A stretch of 64,000 bases of DNA from Catenuloplanes atrovinosus (GTDB lineage: Bacteria; Actinomycetota; Actinomycetes; Mycobacteriales; Micromonosporaceae): assembly GCF_031458235.1 (NCBI RefSeq), contig NZ_JAVDYB010000001.1, positions 8,581,001 to 8,645,000 of the forward strand. The letters are read 5' to 3'. A program made the translations under genes and the position numbers. The notes under the pieces were generated by a model. The model was not told where the DNA came from. It searched no databases and worked only from the letters and a program-made list of their open reading frames with translations. Position 1 is the first letter of the stretch; every line of letters begins with the position of its first letter. Positions 9,452 to 17,368 of the stretch are shown one piece after another.

Positions 9452-11080
9452 ATGACCACCCTCGAAGCCCCGGCCACCGCGATCGCCGACACCGGCCCGG
9501 CCCGGCCGCTGCACGTCTTCCGATCCCGCCCCCACTTCGGCGTCCCCTTCTGGCGCTGGGAATGCCGATCCTGCGGCGACTCCGGCGGCGGCGGCAGTCA
9601 GCCGGACGCGGTCGGGCGGGCGCTCACCCACTGCGTTGAACATCCGGACCACCGCTCCTCGCTGGTCCCGCCGGTCACCTGCCGGCAGGAGAACCCGCGG
9701 GCCCCGCTGCGCACGATCTACGAGTGGCTGGTGGCGCGCAGCACCCTCGAACCGCTGGACGAGGACGACCCGTTGATCCCGGTGGTGGACGGACCGACGC
9801 CGGGTGCCGAGCCGGGCTTGCCGATCATCGCCGAGGACGTCGATCACGGCGACCCGGAGGGCGGCGTGCCGTGGGCCGACGGGTGGTCGCGAGCACTGCC
9901 CGCGAACTGGCCGCCGGAACTGCTGGAGCACGAGCCGACGCCGTCCGACGAGCCGCGGGGGCCGGTCTTCGGCCCGCGACCGGACGGCCGGTTCGCGCCG
10001 CTCGCGAACGATGCCGCCGGCTCGCCCGAGGCCGCCGCCTCGCCCGAGGCCGCCGCCTCGCCCGAGGCCGCCGTTGTGCCTGCGGTCGGCGCCTCGCCCG
10101 AGGCCGCCGCCTCGCCCGAGGCCGCCGCCTCGCCCGAGGCCGCCGTTGTGCCTGCGGTCGGCGTCTTGCCCGAGGTCGGCGTTGTGCCTGCGGTCGGCGT
10201 CTTGCCCGAGGTCGGCGTTGTGCCTGCGGTCGGCGTCTTGCCCGAGCTCGGCGTTGTGCCTGCGGCCGCTGCCTCGCCCGAGGCCGGCAGTGTCCCTGCG
10301 GCTGGCATTTTGCCTGAGGCCGGCAGTGTCCCTGCGGCTGGCATTTTGCCTGAGGCCGGCGTCTTGCCTGAGGCCGGCGCCGCGCCCGGCCTCCGCGAGG
10401 CCGGTGGTGACTTCGCCACAGGGCTCTCCCGGCTTCCGCTCTCGGCCGCCATGGTCTCGCGGGACGCCGGACTGCTGGATGCCTCCGAGTCCGGGACGGC
10501 GGACGGCACGGCCGCCGCCCGCGAGCCGGCCATCGGTGCGATGCTGCCGAGCCGCAGGTTCCTGCTGCCGACCGCGGGCCTGCTGCCGGTCCTGGAGCAG
10601 GACCCACCGGCAACGCGCGGAATCGACGCCGATCCAGCCGGTTCCGGCGCGGCGCATGCAGAGCCGACCGGGCCGGGCCGGGACGCCGCCGCCGAGGAGG
10701 GTCCCGGCGCGGTCGGCCCCGGCCTCGACGCTCGCGTGTCGGCGGATTCCGGCGACGTCGGCCCGGCGGATTCCGGCGCGGTCGGCCCCGGCCTCGACGC
10801 TCGCGTGTCGGCGGATTCCGGCGACGTCGGCCCGGCGGATTCCGGCGCGGTCGGCCCCGGCCTCGACGCTCGCGTGCCGGCGGATTCCGGCGACGTCGGC
10901 CCCGCGGAGTCCGGCGCGGCCGGTGCGGGGCCGGATGACGTCGGCCCGGTGGATCCGGACGCGGCCGGCGCGGGCGCTGACGACCTGAGCCCGTCGCAGG
11001 AGGCCCCCGAGAGCCACACCGAGACGGCGTCGGTCACGCAGGACGAACTGCCGGGGCTGGAGACGCACGTGACCTGCTGA
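9452..11080 (+). CDS. Protein with zinc-ribbon-like N terminus and Ala/Pro-rich repeat regions
   Basis: This 542-residue protein is of unknown function. The N-terminal 75 residues contain CRSCGD and later ALTHC, suggesting a small metal-binding module. A linker follows, then a block of SPEAA / VPAVG five-residue repeats (10020-10385), then three near-identical 23-residue repeats (10706-10912) and an acidic tail ending THVTC. No signal or membrane segment is seen. ATG 9452 has a GGAAGGGG site upstream. Two long frames are also open on the opposite strand here, but this strand is preferred for its start site and non-repetitive N-terminal domain. Confidence 0.6.
   Translation: MTTLEAPATAIADTGPARPLHVFRSRPHFGVPFWRWECRSCGDSGGGGSQPDAVGRALTHCVEHPDHRSSLVPPVTCRQENPRAPLRTIYEWLVARSTLEPLDEDDPLIPVVDGPTPGAEPGLPIIAEDVDHGDPEGGVPWADGWSRALPANWPPELLEHEPTPSDEPRGPVFGPRPDGRFAPLANDAAGSPEAAASPEAAASPEAAVVPAVGASPEAAASPEAAASPEAAVVPAVGVLPEVGVVPAVGVLPEVGVVPAVGVLPELGVVPAAAASPEAGSVPAAGILPEAGSVPAAGILPEAGVLPEAGAAPGLREAGGDFATGLSRLPLSAAMVSRDAGLLDASESGTADGTAAAREPAIGAMLPSRRFLLPTAGLLPVLEQDPPATRGIDADPAGSGAAHAEPTGPGRDAAAEEGPGAVGPGLDARVSADSGDVGPADSGAVGPGLDARVSADSGDVGPADSGAVGPGLDARVPADSGDVGPAESGAAGAGPDDVGPVDPDAAGAGADDLSPSQEAPESHTETASVTQDELPGLETHVTC
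10020..10385 (+). repeat. 15-bp minisatellite encoding SPEAA / VPAVG repeats
   Basis: Units of the type TCGCCCGAGGCCGCC recur about two dozen times in frame, with variants such as GTTGTGCCTGCGGTC. Block-wise homogenisation is visible, for example the VLPEVGVVPAVG pair repeated. It lies within the 9452-11080 gene and should vary in copy number between strains. Confidence 0.85.
10706..10912 (+). repeat. Three 69-bp tandem repeats (23 codons each)
   Basis: Units at 10706-10774, 10775-10843 and 10844-10912 are nearly identical in DNA and keep the reading frame. Each encodes a Gly/Ala/Asp-rich segment containing GPGLDARV. They lie within the C-terminal part of the 9452-11080 gene. Confidence 0.9.
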
Positions 11081-11098
11081 GGTGCGCCGCGCGATGAG

Positions 11099-11123
11099 GG
11101 CGGCCTCCGTGACGGAGGCCGCC
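11099..11123 (+). terminator. Terminator hairpin after the repeat-rich gene
   Basis: An 11-bp perfect stem (11099-11109 with 11113-11123) has a 3-nt loop and begins 19 bp after the stop codon at 11080. Only two T residues follow directly. It also lies beyond the convergent SnoaL-like gene and could serve both. Confidence 0.7.
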
Positions 11124-11131
11124 TTCGCTAT

Positions 11132-11266
11132 CGCGCGCGCGTCACCCGGCCGCCGCCGGGAAGCGGTCGAAGCCGATCACGGAGGTGATCAGTCCTCCGC
11201 GCGCGCGTCACCCGGCGGCCGCCGGGAAGCGGTCGAAGAAGCCGATCACGGAGGTGATCAGTCCTC
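11132..11266. repeat. Tandem duplication of the 3' end of the SnoaL-like gene
   Basis: Two adjacent copies occupy 11132-11197 (66 bp) and 11198-11266 (69 bp). The second contains the last codons and stop of the minus-strand gene ending at 11208. The first is an extra copy downstream that still encodes LITSVIGFDRFPAAAG and a stop but lacks one Phe codon. The copies otherwise differ by only about one base, so the duplication is recent or maintained by conversion. Confidence 0.85.
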
Positions 11267-11582
11267 GGTCGTCCAGGGTCAGCACGTCGGAGCCGATCAC
11301 CGCTGGTTCCGTACCGTCCGGGGTGATGGCCCAGCGGAATCGGACCACGTCGTGGTGGGTCTCCGGGGTGCCCAGCGGGCGCAGTGGCGAGCCGGGGAAC
11401 AGCGCGCCGATCTGTCGCTGCGCGCCCGCGATCGCGGCGTCCAGCGCGTCCCGGCCGGTCGCGTCGATCAGCGGGTCGACGTAGCGGCAGTCCGGCGCGA
11501 ACGTCTCCGCCACCAGGTCGCGGCGGCGCGCCGGGTCGGTCTCGTTCCACGCGGCCAGGTAGCGGTCCACCGGATCGGACAT
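11208..11582 (-). CDS. SnoaL/NTF2-like small protein
   Basis: This 124-residue protein has the NTF2-like fold pattern: a helix beginning DRYLAAWNETDPARRR, then ETFAPDCRYVDPLIDATGRDAL and beta strands ending LITSVIGFFDRF. SnoaL-like proteins act as polyketide cyclases, isomerases or ligand-binding proteins. ATG 11582 is chosen for the AGGAGG just upstream; a longer frame exists but lacks a better site. It is divergent from an XRE/MmyB regulator across 120 bp with a clear inverted repeat, so it is the likely regulated target. Its last codons are duplicated downstream. Confidence 0.82.
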   Translation of the reverse strand: MSDPVDRYLAAWNETDPARRRDLVAETFAPDCRYVDPLIDATGRDALDAAIAGAQRQIGALFPGSPLRPLGTPETHHDVVRFRWAITPDGTEPAVIGSDVLTLDDRGLITSVIGFFDRFPAAAG

Positions 11583-11648
11583 GGTTCCTCCTCGATTCGA
11601 CGTGGTCGGCAGGGCACCAATCATCAGCGGGTACGGGTGGGGGCGTCG

Positions 11649-11665
11649 ATTACCCGGGAGGTAAT
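11649..11665. promoter_or_regulatory. Candidate operator ATTACC-N5-GGTAAT
   Basis: This perfect 6-bp inverted repeat with a 5-nt centre lies between the divergent SnoaL-like and XRE genes, just upstream of the expected -35 position for the XRE gene (TAGCGT -10 at 11689-11694). It is the probable binding site of the XRE/MmyB protein. Confidence 0.6.
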
Positions 11666-11702
11666 GGCCGGGGCGCGGCCGGGACGGCTAGCGTCTGGCC
11701 GT

Positions 11703-12488
11703 ATGACGATCGCCGCCGAGCCGGAACCGGCGGGCCGGGTGCTGCGCCGGTGGCGTGAGCGGCGCCGGCTCAGCCAGCTGGAGCTGTCCATCCGCGCGGA
11801 GATCTCCACCCGGCACCTGAGCTTCATCGAGACCGGCCGTTCGCGGCCCACGCCGGAGATGATCCTGCGCCTGGCGGACCAGCTCGACATGCCGCTGCGG
11901 GAGCGCAACGCGGCGCTGCTGGCCGGCGGGTACGCGCCGCGGTACCCCCGGTCCGAGCTGGGCGCGCCGGAGCTGGCCGAGGTCCGGGCCGCGCTGCGGT
12001 CCGTGCTGACCGGCCACGAGCCGTATCCGGCGCTGGTGCTGAACCGGTGGTGGGAGCTGCTGGACGGCAACGCGGCCGTGCCGCCGCTGGTCGAGGGCGC
12101 GGCGGCGCACCTGCTGGAGCCGCCCGTGAACGTGTTGCGCCTGACGCTGCACCCGGACGGCCTGGCCCGGCGGATCGTCAACCTCGCGCAGTGGCGGGCG
12201 CACCTGCTCGGCCAGCTCCGCCGCCGTGCCGATCACCTCGGCGACGACCGGCTGGCCGGGCTGCACGAGGAACTGCTGGCGTACCCCGGCGGTCTTGATC
12301 ATGCTGTGCCCGCGCAGCGGGTGGTGCTGCCGCTGCGGCTGCGCGTGGAGGGTGGCGAGGCCGCGCTGTTCTCCGTCGCGTCGCGCGTGGAGACGGCCGC
12401 GGACGTGACCGTGGAGGAGCTGACGATCGAGACGTTCTACCCGGCCGATGCGGCGACCGCAGAACTGTTTCGCACGAGATTATCTTGA
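11703..12488 (+). CDS. XRE-family regulator with MmyB-like ligand domain
   Basis: This 261-residue protein has an N-terminal XRE helix-turn-helix (VLRRWRERRRLSQLELSIRAEIS...SFIETGRSRPTPEMILRLADQL). A C-terminal MmyB-like domain follows, containing the typical NRWWELLDGN and NLAQWRAHLLGQLRRRA segments. Such proteins usually regulate an adjacent oxidoreductase or small enzyme in response to a hydrophobic ligand. ATG 11703 follows TAGCGT by 8 nt, consistent with a leaderless mRNA. The neighbouring divergent SnoaL-like gene is the likely target. Confidence 0.9.
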   Translation: MTIAAEPEPAGRVLRRWRERRRLSQLELSIRAEISTRHLSFIETGRSRPTPEMILRLADQLDMPLRERNAALLAGGYAPRYPRSELGAPELAEVRAALRSVLTGHEPYPALVLNRWWELLDGNAAVPPLVEGAAAHLLEPPVNVLRLTLHPDGLARRIVNLAQWRAHLLGQLRRRADHLGDDRLAGLHEELLAYPGGLDHAVPAQRVVLPLRLRVEGGEAALFSVASRVETAADVTVEELTIETFYPADAATAELFRTRLS

Positions 12489-12514
12489 GCGGGACGGCTC
12501 GCTATCCTGGATGG

Positions 12515-12997
12515 ATGACCGCACCACAGCGCACTGCACCCGACGTGTCGTTCCTGCTCAACCATGCCGCGCACGTGTTGCGGACCCGGATGGCGGCGGC
12601 GCTCGCGGAGGCCGGCCTGACGGCGCGGATGCACTGCGTGCTCACCCACGCGATGGGCGAGGAGCGGACGCAGGCGGAGCTGGCCGAGCTGGGGGACATG
12701 GACAAGACCACGATGGTGGTCACCGTGGACGCGCTGGAGCGGGCCGGCCTGGCGGAGCGGCGTCCGTCGGCGAAGGATCGCCGCGCGCGGATCATCTCGG
12801 TGACGGATGCGGGTGCGGAGCTGGCGGAGCGGAGTCAGCGGATCGCGGATCAGGTGCACGCGGACGTGCTGGCCGCGTTGCCGCCGGACGAGCGGGAGGT
12901 CTTCCTGCGGGCGATGAAACGGCTGGTGGAGGGGCATCTGGCCGAGCCGGTGGAGGCGCCGGTGCCGGCCAGGCGGGCGCGGCAGCGGGAGAACTGA
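12515..12997 (+). CDS. MarR-family transcriptional regulator
   Basis: This 160-residue winged-helix protein shows the MarR core (FLLNHAAHVLRTRMAAAL ... LTHAMGEERTQAELAELGDMDKTTMVVTVDALERAGLAERRPSAKDRRARIISVTDAG). ATG 12515 follows a TATCCT box (12503-12508) by 6 nt, a leaderless arrangement, which rules out the earlier in-frame start. It lies 76 bp upstream of an MFS exporter on the same strand. A drug-responsive MarR controlling that efflux pump is the natural reading. It begins 26 bp after the XRE gene but has its own promoter. Confidence 0.9.
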   Translation: MTAPQRTAPDVSFLLNHAAHVLRTRMAAALAEAGLTARMHCVLTHAMGEERTQAELAELGDMDKTTMVVTVDALERAGLAERRPSAKDRRARIISVTDAGAELAERSQRIADQVHADVLAALPPDEREVFLRAMKRLVEGHLAEPVEAPVPARRARQREN

Positions 12998-13014
12998 GCT
13001 TCCGTAATGGATCG

Positions 13015-13025
13015 TCTGTAACAGA
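13015..13025. promoter_or_regulatory. Candidate MarR operator TCTGTAACAGA
   Basis: This perfect 5-bp inverted repeat around one central base lies in the 76-bp gap between the MarR gene and the MFS gene, upstream of a possible TACGGT -10 box. It is a plausible MarR site controlling the exporter. Its short length keeps confidence low. Confidence 0.35.
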
Positions 13026-13073
13026 ACTATCTGCTACGGTTCGACCTGTCGTTGTCCGGCAGGGAGGACCGCC

Positions 13074-14525
13074 ATGTCCGTCGCATCCGTACCAGAGCCG
13101 TCGCGCCGCACCTGGGTCGCGCTCGGCGTGCTCGCCACCACCACGCTCATGACCATCCTGGACGGCAGCATCGTCACGGTCGCGCTGCCCGCGATGCAGG
13201 CCGATCTCGGCTTCTCGCCGGGCGCGCTGAGCTGGGTGGTCAACGCGTACCTGCTCGGCTTCGGCAGCCTGCTGCTGCTCGCCGGGCGGCTCGGTGACCT
13301 GATCGGCCGGCGCCGCGTGTTCCTGGCCGGCACCGCGATCTTCACGGCCGCGTCCGCGCTGGCCGGCGTGGCCGCCTCGGCCGAGGTGCTGCTGGCCGCG
13401 CGGTTCCTTCAGGGTGTGGGCAGTGCGGCCGCCACCGCGGTGAGCCTCGGCATCCTGGTCACGCTGTTCGGCGAGGGCCGGCACCGCGGCCTCGCCATCG
13501 CGATCTTCAGCTTCACCGGCGCGGCCGGCGCCGCGATCGGTCAGGTGGCCGGCGGCATCCTCACCGGCGCGGCCGGCTGGCCCTCGATCTTCCTGATCAA
13601 CCTGCCGATCGGCGTGGCCGCGATCGTGGCCGGCGCGCTCGTCCTCCCCGCCGATCGCGGCGCCGGGCTGCGCGCGGGTGCGGACGTGCTGGGCGCGCTG
13701 CTGGTGACGGCCGGGTTGGCGCTGGCGCTGCACGCGGTGGTCACCGGCACCGAGCACGGCTTCTCCGGCGCCGTGGCGCTCACCGCGCTGGCCGCGGCCG
13801 TGCTGCTGGCGGCGTTCCTGGCCCGGCAGGCGCGCACGGCGTACCCACTGATGCCCTTGAGGATCTTCCGCTCCCGCGCGGTGGCCGGTGCGAACGCGGT
13901 GCAGGTGCTGATCATGGCGGCGATGTTCGGCTTCCAGGTGCTGAGCACGCTGTTCATGCAGCGCGTGCTGGGCTGGTCCGCGCTGGAGACCGGCCTGGCG
14001 ATGCTGCCCGCCGCGCTCCTGATCGGCGCGATCTCGCTCGGCCTGTCCGCGCCGCTGATGGCCCGGTTCGGCGCACGCGCCGTGCTGCTGGCCGGCCTGG
14101 CGCTGCTCGCGCTGCTGTTCGGCTGGCTGACCCGGGTGCCGGTGGACGCCGAGTACCTGCCGGACGTGCTGCCCGCGATGCTGCTCGCCGCCGGCGCCGG
14201 CCTGGTGCTGCCCGCGCTCACCACGCTCGGCATGTCCGGCGCCGGCCCCGACGACGCCGGCCTCGCCTCCGGCGTCTTCAACACCACCCAGCAGATCGGG
14301 ATGGCTCTCGGCGTCGCCGTCCTCTCCGGCCTGGCCGCGACCCACACCCAGGACCTGATCAGCGAGGGTACGACCGAGGCCGCGGCCCGGACCGGCGGCT
14401 ACCGCCTGGCGTTCGCGGTCGGTGCCGCCCTGATCCTGGCCGCGATGGCGCTGGCCGCCATGGTGCTGCGCCCCGCGCCCGCCACCGCCCCGCCGGAGGC
14501 CGCGCGCCCGGTCGCTACCCGGTGA
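13074..14525 (+). CDS. MFS drug exporter, EmrB/QacA (14-TM) type
   Basis: This 483-residue protein has about 14 hydrophobic segments and the DHA2 hallmarks: LDGSIVTVALPAMQADLG in TM1, RLGDLIGRRRVFLAG (motif A) and the GxxxGPxxGG-like GAAGAAIGQVAGGIL (motif C) in TM5. It should export toxic organic compounds by proton antiport. ATG 13074 has AGGGAGG upstream. It follows a MarR gene that probably represses it, and its 3' end overlaps the convergent SDR gene by 11 bp. Confidence 0.93.
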   Translation: MSVASVPEPSRRTWVALGVLATTTLMTILDGSIVTVALPAMQADLGFSPGALSWVVNAYLLGFGSLLLLAGRLGDLIGRRRVFLAGTAIFTAASALAGVAASAEVLLAARFLQGVGSAAATAVSLGILVTLFGEGRHRGLAIAIFSFTGAAGAAIGQVAGGILTGAAGWPSIFLINLPIGVAAIVAGALVLPADRGAGLRAGADVLGALLVTAGLALALHAVVTGTEHGFSGAVALTALAAAVLLAAFLARQARTAYPLMPLRIFRSRAVAGANAVQVLIMAAMFGFQVLSTLFMQRVLGWSALETGLAMLPAALLIGAISLGLSAPLMARFGARAVLLAGLALLALLFGWLTRVPVDAEYLPDVLPAMLLAAGAGLVLPALTTLGMSGAGPDDAGLASGVFNTTQQIGMALGVAVLSGLAATHTQDLISEGTTEAAARTGGYRLAFAVGAALILAAMALAAMVLRPAPATAPPEAARPVATR

Positions 14526-15519
14526 GCAGTTCTTCGCTGAGTTCCCACAGCCGCCGCGCGGACGCCGGATCGAGTGCGTGCGGTGCGGCGTCGGAGAGCA
14601 CCACCGGCTCCTCGCCCACCGGCGTGGGTCCCCAGGGCGTGGGGTCCAGCGGCGCGACGTCGCTGTTCTTCAGGTAGACGCCGCCGATGCCGTCGAGCAG
14701 TGGGCTGGCCGCGCCGAACACGATCGTCGCGGCGGCCTGCTCGGGCGTCTTCTTCTCGTGCTCCGGGTCGATGATCGGCCGTTCGTTCTCGTCGACCAAC
14801 CCCATGGCCTGCAACTGCCGCATGGTGAAGGTGCCCTGCTCCAGGTGCGCCAGGTTCGAGGCGACGGAGATCCCCGGGTGTACGGAGAAGGCGCGGATGC
14901 CCTCGCCGGCCCAGCGGCGGTCGAGCTCGACGGCGAACAGCACCGCCGCGGTCTTGGTCTGCCCGTACGCGAGGTTGCCGTCGTAGCCCCGCGCGAAGTG
15001 TGGGTCGTCCCAGCGGATGTCGCTGGTGCGGTGCGCGCCGGAGGAGACGTTGACGACCCGGGCGCCGTGCGCCGCGCGCAGCGCCGGGTGCAGCGCGAGG
15101 GTGAGCTGGAAGTGGCCGAGGTGGAACGCGGCGAAGCCCGCCTCGTAGCCGCGGGCGTCCAGTGTGCGTTGTCCGTAGGCGTTGCCGGCGCAGTTGATGA
15201 GGACGTGCAGCGGCCGACCGGTGGCGAGGTAGCGGCGCGCGAACGCGTCGATCGAGGCCGGGTCGAGCAGGTCCAGTTCGCCGACCTCGACGCGCTCGAT
15301 GCCGGCCAGGGTGGCGGCGGCGCGTCCGGGATCGCGGGCGGTCACGGTGACCGAGGCGCCGGCCTCGCTCAGCGCGCGGGTGGCCTCCCGGCCGAGGCCG
15401 CCCGCGCCGCCGGTGATGACGACGTTCCGGCCGGTCAGGTCGAGGCCGGTCAGGACGTCGCGGGCCGTCGACGCGGCCGTGAACGGGGTGCCTATCGGGT
15501 GTTGCCGTGCGGTGGTCAT
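14515..15519 (-). CDS. Short-chain dehydrogenase/reductase
   Basis: This 334-residue Rossmann-fold enzyme has a cofactor loop TGGAGGLGRE, an NCAGN motif, the catalytic Ser in VNVSSGAHR and the active-site YGQTK. It is larger than the classical 250-residue SDR and resembles the retinol dehydrogenase/WW-domain oxidoreductase-like group that uses NADP. The substrate is unknown. It is divergent from an AraC regulator across 72 bp, a very common arrangement in which the AraC protein controls the SDR. Confidence 0.9.
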   Translation of the reverse strand: MTTARQHPIGTPFTAASTARDVLTGLDLTGRNVVITGGAGGLGREATRALSEAGASVTVTARDPGRAAATLAGIERVEVGELDLLDPASIDAFARRYLATGRPLHVLINCAGNAYGQRTLDARGYEAGFAAFHLGHFQLTLALHPALRAAHGARVVNVSSGAHRTSDIRWDDPHFARGYDGNLAYGQTKTAAVLFAVELDRRWAGEGIRAFSVHPGISVASNLAHLEQGTFTMRQLQAMGLVDENERPIIDPEHEKKTPEQAAATIVFGAASPLLDGIGGVYLKNSDVAPLDPTPWGPTPVGEEPVVLSDAAPHALDPASARRLWELSEELLTG

Positions 15520-15551
15520 GAATCCACGGTATGGGCGATTTCCGTACTATG

Positions 15552-15571
15552 AATGCTTGATGGTTCGCATT
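15552..15571. promoter_or_regulatory. Inverted repeat AATGC-N10-GCATT in the SDR/AraC gap
   Basis: Half-sites AATGC (15552-15556) and GCATT (15567-15571) lie one helical turn apart between the divergent SDR and AraC genes, next to a TACTAT box (15545-15550). This fits a site for the AraC-family protein. It is inferred from symmetry and position only. Confidence 0.4.
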
Positions 15572-15591
15572 TTCCTTGCGATAGTCCGGGT

Positions 15592-16515
15592 GTGGACGAG
15601 TTCTCCGAGGTGTTCGACGTCGTGGAGGCGCGCGGGCAGGTGACCGGCGCGTTCGCCGCGCGCGGGCGCTGGGTGGCCCGCTCGTTCGGCCGTACCCCGC
15701 TCAAGCTCACCGTGATGGTGCGCGGCCGGGCCCGGCTGTCGGCCGACGGCCTCGACGCCCCCGTGCATCTCGACGAGGGCGACGTCGCCATCGCGAACGG
15801 CCGTTCCTGGCTCGAACTGGAGGGCGGCTCCGGCGACGGCCCGATCCGCGAGATCGAACCGGAGATCACCGACCTGACCGACGGCCTCCGCGACGCCGCC
15901 CCGGACTGCGATCTGGTCGTCGGCGGCCGGGTCCTGTTCAACCGGGCCGGCGAGGACCTGCTGCTCCAGGCACTCCCGCCGGTCGGCCACGTCCGCGCGT
16001 CCGCCACCGAGGCACCCCGGCTGCGCACCATCGTCGGCCAGTTGGTGGACGAGGTGAGCGCCGCCCGGCCGGGATCGGGCTTCGCCGTCCGCCAGTACGC
16101 CCAGCTGCTGCTGCTCGAGGTGCTGCGCGCCTACATCGGCCAGGCGCCGCTGCCGCCCGGCCGCCTCCGCGTGCTGACCGACATCCGCCTGCGCCCCGCC
16201 GTCAGCCGCATGCACGCCGACCCGGCCCGCTTCTGGAAACTGGAGGAACTGGCCCACGCCGCCGCCATGTCCCGCACCACCTTCACCGAACGGTTCCGCG
16301 CCGCCGCCGGCGTCCCGCCCCTGGCCTACCTCAACAGCTGGCGCATGCTCCTGGCCCAACGCGCCCTCCGCGACAACGACGCCCGGATCGGCACCATCGC
16401 CACCAGCCTCGGCTACACCTCCGAGAGCGCCTTCAGCACCGCCTTCAAACGCGAGACCGGCGAATCCCCCCTCCGCTACCGCGCCCGCCTCCGCGACAAT
16501 CCCTCAACAACCTGA
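15592..16515 (+). CDS. AraC-family regulator with N-terminal cupin domain
   Basis: This protein of about 307 residues has an N-terminal cupin-like effector domain (VVEARGQVTGAFAARGRWVARS...) and a C-terminal pair of AraC helix-turn-helix motifs (WKLEELAHAAAMSRTTFTERFRAAAG and IGTIATSLGYTSESAFSTAFKRETGESP). GTG 15592 is chosen because family members begin near DEFSEVFDVV and because the TACTAT box lies too close to the alternative ATG 15553 for that ATG to be in the mRNA. It probably controls the divergent SDR. Confidence 0.87.
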   Translation: MDEFSEVFDVVEARGQVTGAFAARGRWVARSFGRTPLKLTVMVRGRARLSADGLDAPVHLDEGDVAIANGRSWLELEGGSGDGPIREIEPEITDLTDGLRDAAPDCDLVVGGRVLFNRAGEDLLLQALPPVGHVRASATEAPRLRTIVGQLVDEVSAARPGSGFAVRQYAQLLLLEVLRAYIGQAPLPPGRLRVLTDIRLRPAVSRMHADPARFWKLEELAHAAAMSRTTFTERFRAAAGVPPLAYLNSWRMLLAQRALRDNDARIGTIATSLGYTSESAFSTAFKRETGESPLRYRARLRDNPSTT

Positions 16516-17043
16516 CCCCCGCCTGAGATCTTCAAGCCCCACGAGATCGTCCGCGTCGCGGGTGTCGACCGCCGCGTCACGGCCGTCCACGGTCCCCGCG
16601 CGGAGCAGGTCCGTCACGCACGCTCACGGTCGGCGCCCGATCCCGACTACGCGCTCCGCCAGCCGCGCGCGTAGCTGTCCGCGACGGCATCATCCACGGC
16701 AGCGAATTGATCACCGCTGAACGGCACCGAGCCGCGCCAGCCGCAGTGCCAGGCCTCGCCGCCTCCGCGACCAGCACTCCACCCGCAGTTCCGCGATACC
16801 GCCCACCCCATGGCCACCTCGCCGAACACCGAGCTCACGTCGGTGGCGATGAGCACGCCGGCATCGAGGAAGCCGCAAATCGCCGGAGCCCCCCCTGGCC
16901 CACCGCCACACCGCTCCCAGCGTGCGGAAGCCGATCCGGCTCGCCAGAGCCGGCCTGAACCACCGGCGCACCGCTCCCAGCGTGCGCAAGCCACCCCCGG
17001 AACGCGGGGCCTCCGGGGCTCGGCCCCGGAGCAGAAATGCGAA
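16516..17043. other. Gene-poor region with decayed coding remnants
   Basis: No convincing gene is found in about 530 bp. A minus-strand frame ending at 16647 reads like a protein C terminus (FSGDQFAAVDDAVADSYARGW), but upstream it runs through low-complexity sequence and the tRNA, so it has no possible start and may be a pseudogene fragment. Two copies of CACCGCTCCCAGCGTGCG (16909-16926 and 16969-16986) form a short 60-bp-period repeat. Confidence 0.5.
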
Positions 17044-17084
17044 GAGGGACCTGTGTCCGCGCTCTCCGCGGACACAGGTCCCTC
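17044..17084 (-). terminator. 18-bp perfect hairpin downstream of the tRNA
   Basis: Arms 17044-17061 and 17067-17084 are perfectly complementary over 18 bp around a 5-nt loop. It lies 8 bp beyond the 3' end of the minus-strand tRNA. It is the likely transcription end for the tRNA, though no T-run follows. Confidence 0.75.
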
Positions 17085-17092
17085 GTCACTCG

Positions 17093-17166
17093 TAGCGGGG
17101 GCCAGATTTGAACTGACGACCTCTGGGTTATGAGCCCAGCGAGCTACCGAGCTGCTCCACCCCGCG
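17093..17166 (-). tRNA. Initiator tRNA-Met (anticodon CAU)
   Basis: Read on the minus strand it starts CGCGGGG and folds into a full cloverleaf with anticodon CAT in the loop CTCATAA. The acceptor stem pairs bases 2-7 but leaves position 1 (C) opposite T at position 72, and the anticodon stem carries three consecutive G-C pairs (GGG/CCC). Both are initiator tRNA features. The T stem GTCAG/CTGGC encloses TTCAAAT. CCA is not encoded; CGA follows the discriminator A. It stands alone between a gene-poor stretch and clpP. Confidence 0.95.
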
Positions 17167-17368
17167 TCGCTGGGTAAACAGTAGCTCGCGTACCCCGGGT
17201 TCTGCAAAACGATTGGCGCTCGATCGTGTTTTGGCTGGTGGAGAGGCGAGGCGGCGGTGGGGCGGGGTGGGGCGAATAATGGGCGGTGTTCGCTGTGCGG
17301 GGAATCGCTTGGTGCGGGGGCCGTGGCGGCGGAGGGTTGACCGAGACGTTTATCCGAGGGGTGGTTGC

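Noticed and set aside
9395-11068. Long minus-strand open frames over the repeat-rich gene at 9452-11080
   Set aside because: They arise because high GC repeats leave stops rare in all frames. Their starts lack ribosome sites and their sequences are Arg/Gly-rich shadows.
16647-17207. 186-residue minus-strand frame
   Set aside because: It runs across the complete initiator tRNA, so it cannot be translated from its apparent start. Only its C-terminal part is noted as a possible remnant.
17301-17325. GGAAT followed 17-18 nt later by GTGG upstream of clpP, SigR-promoter-like
   Set aside because: Spacing to GTT is not exact; only the sigR promoter itself fits the consensus fully.
17337-17342. TTGACC as -35 box of clpP
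   Set aside because: No -10 box at 16-18 nt downstream before the ribosome binding site and start codon.
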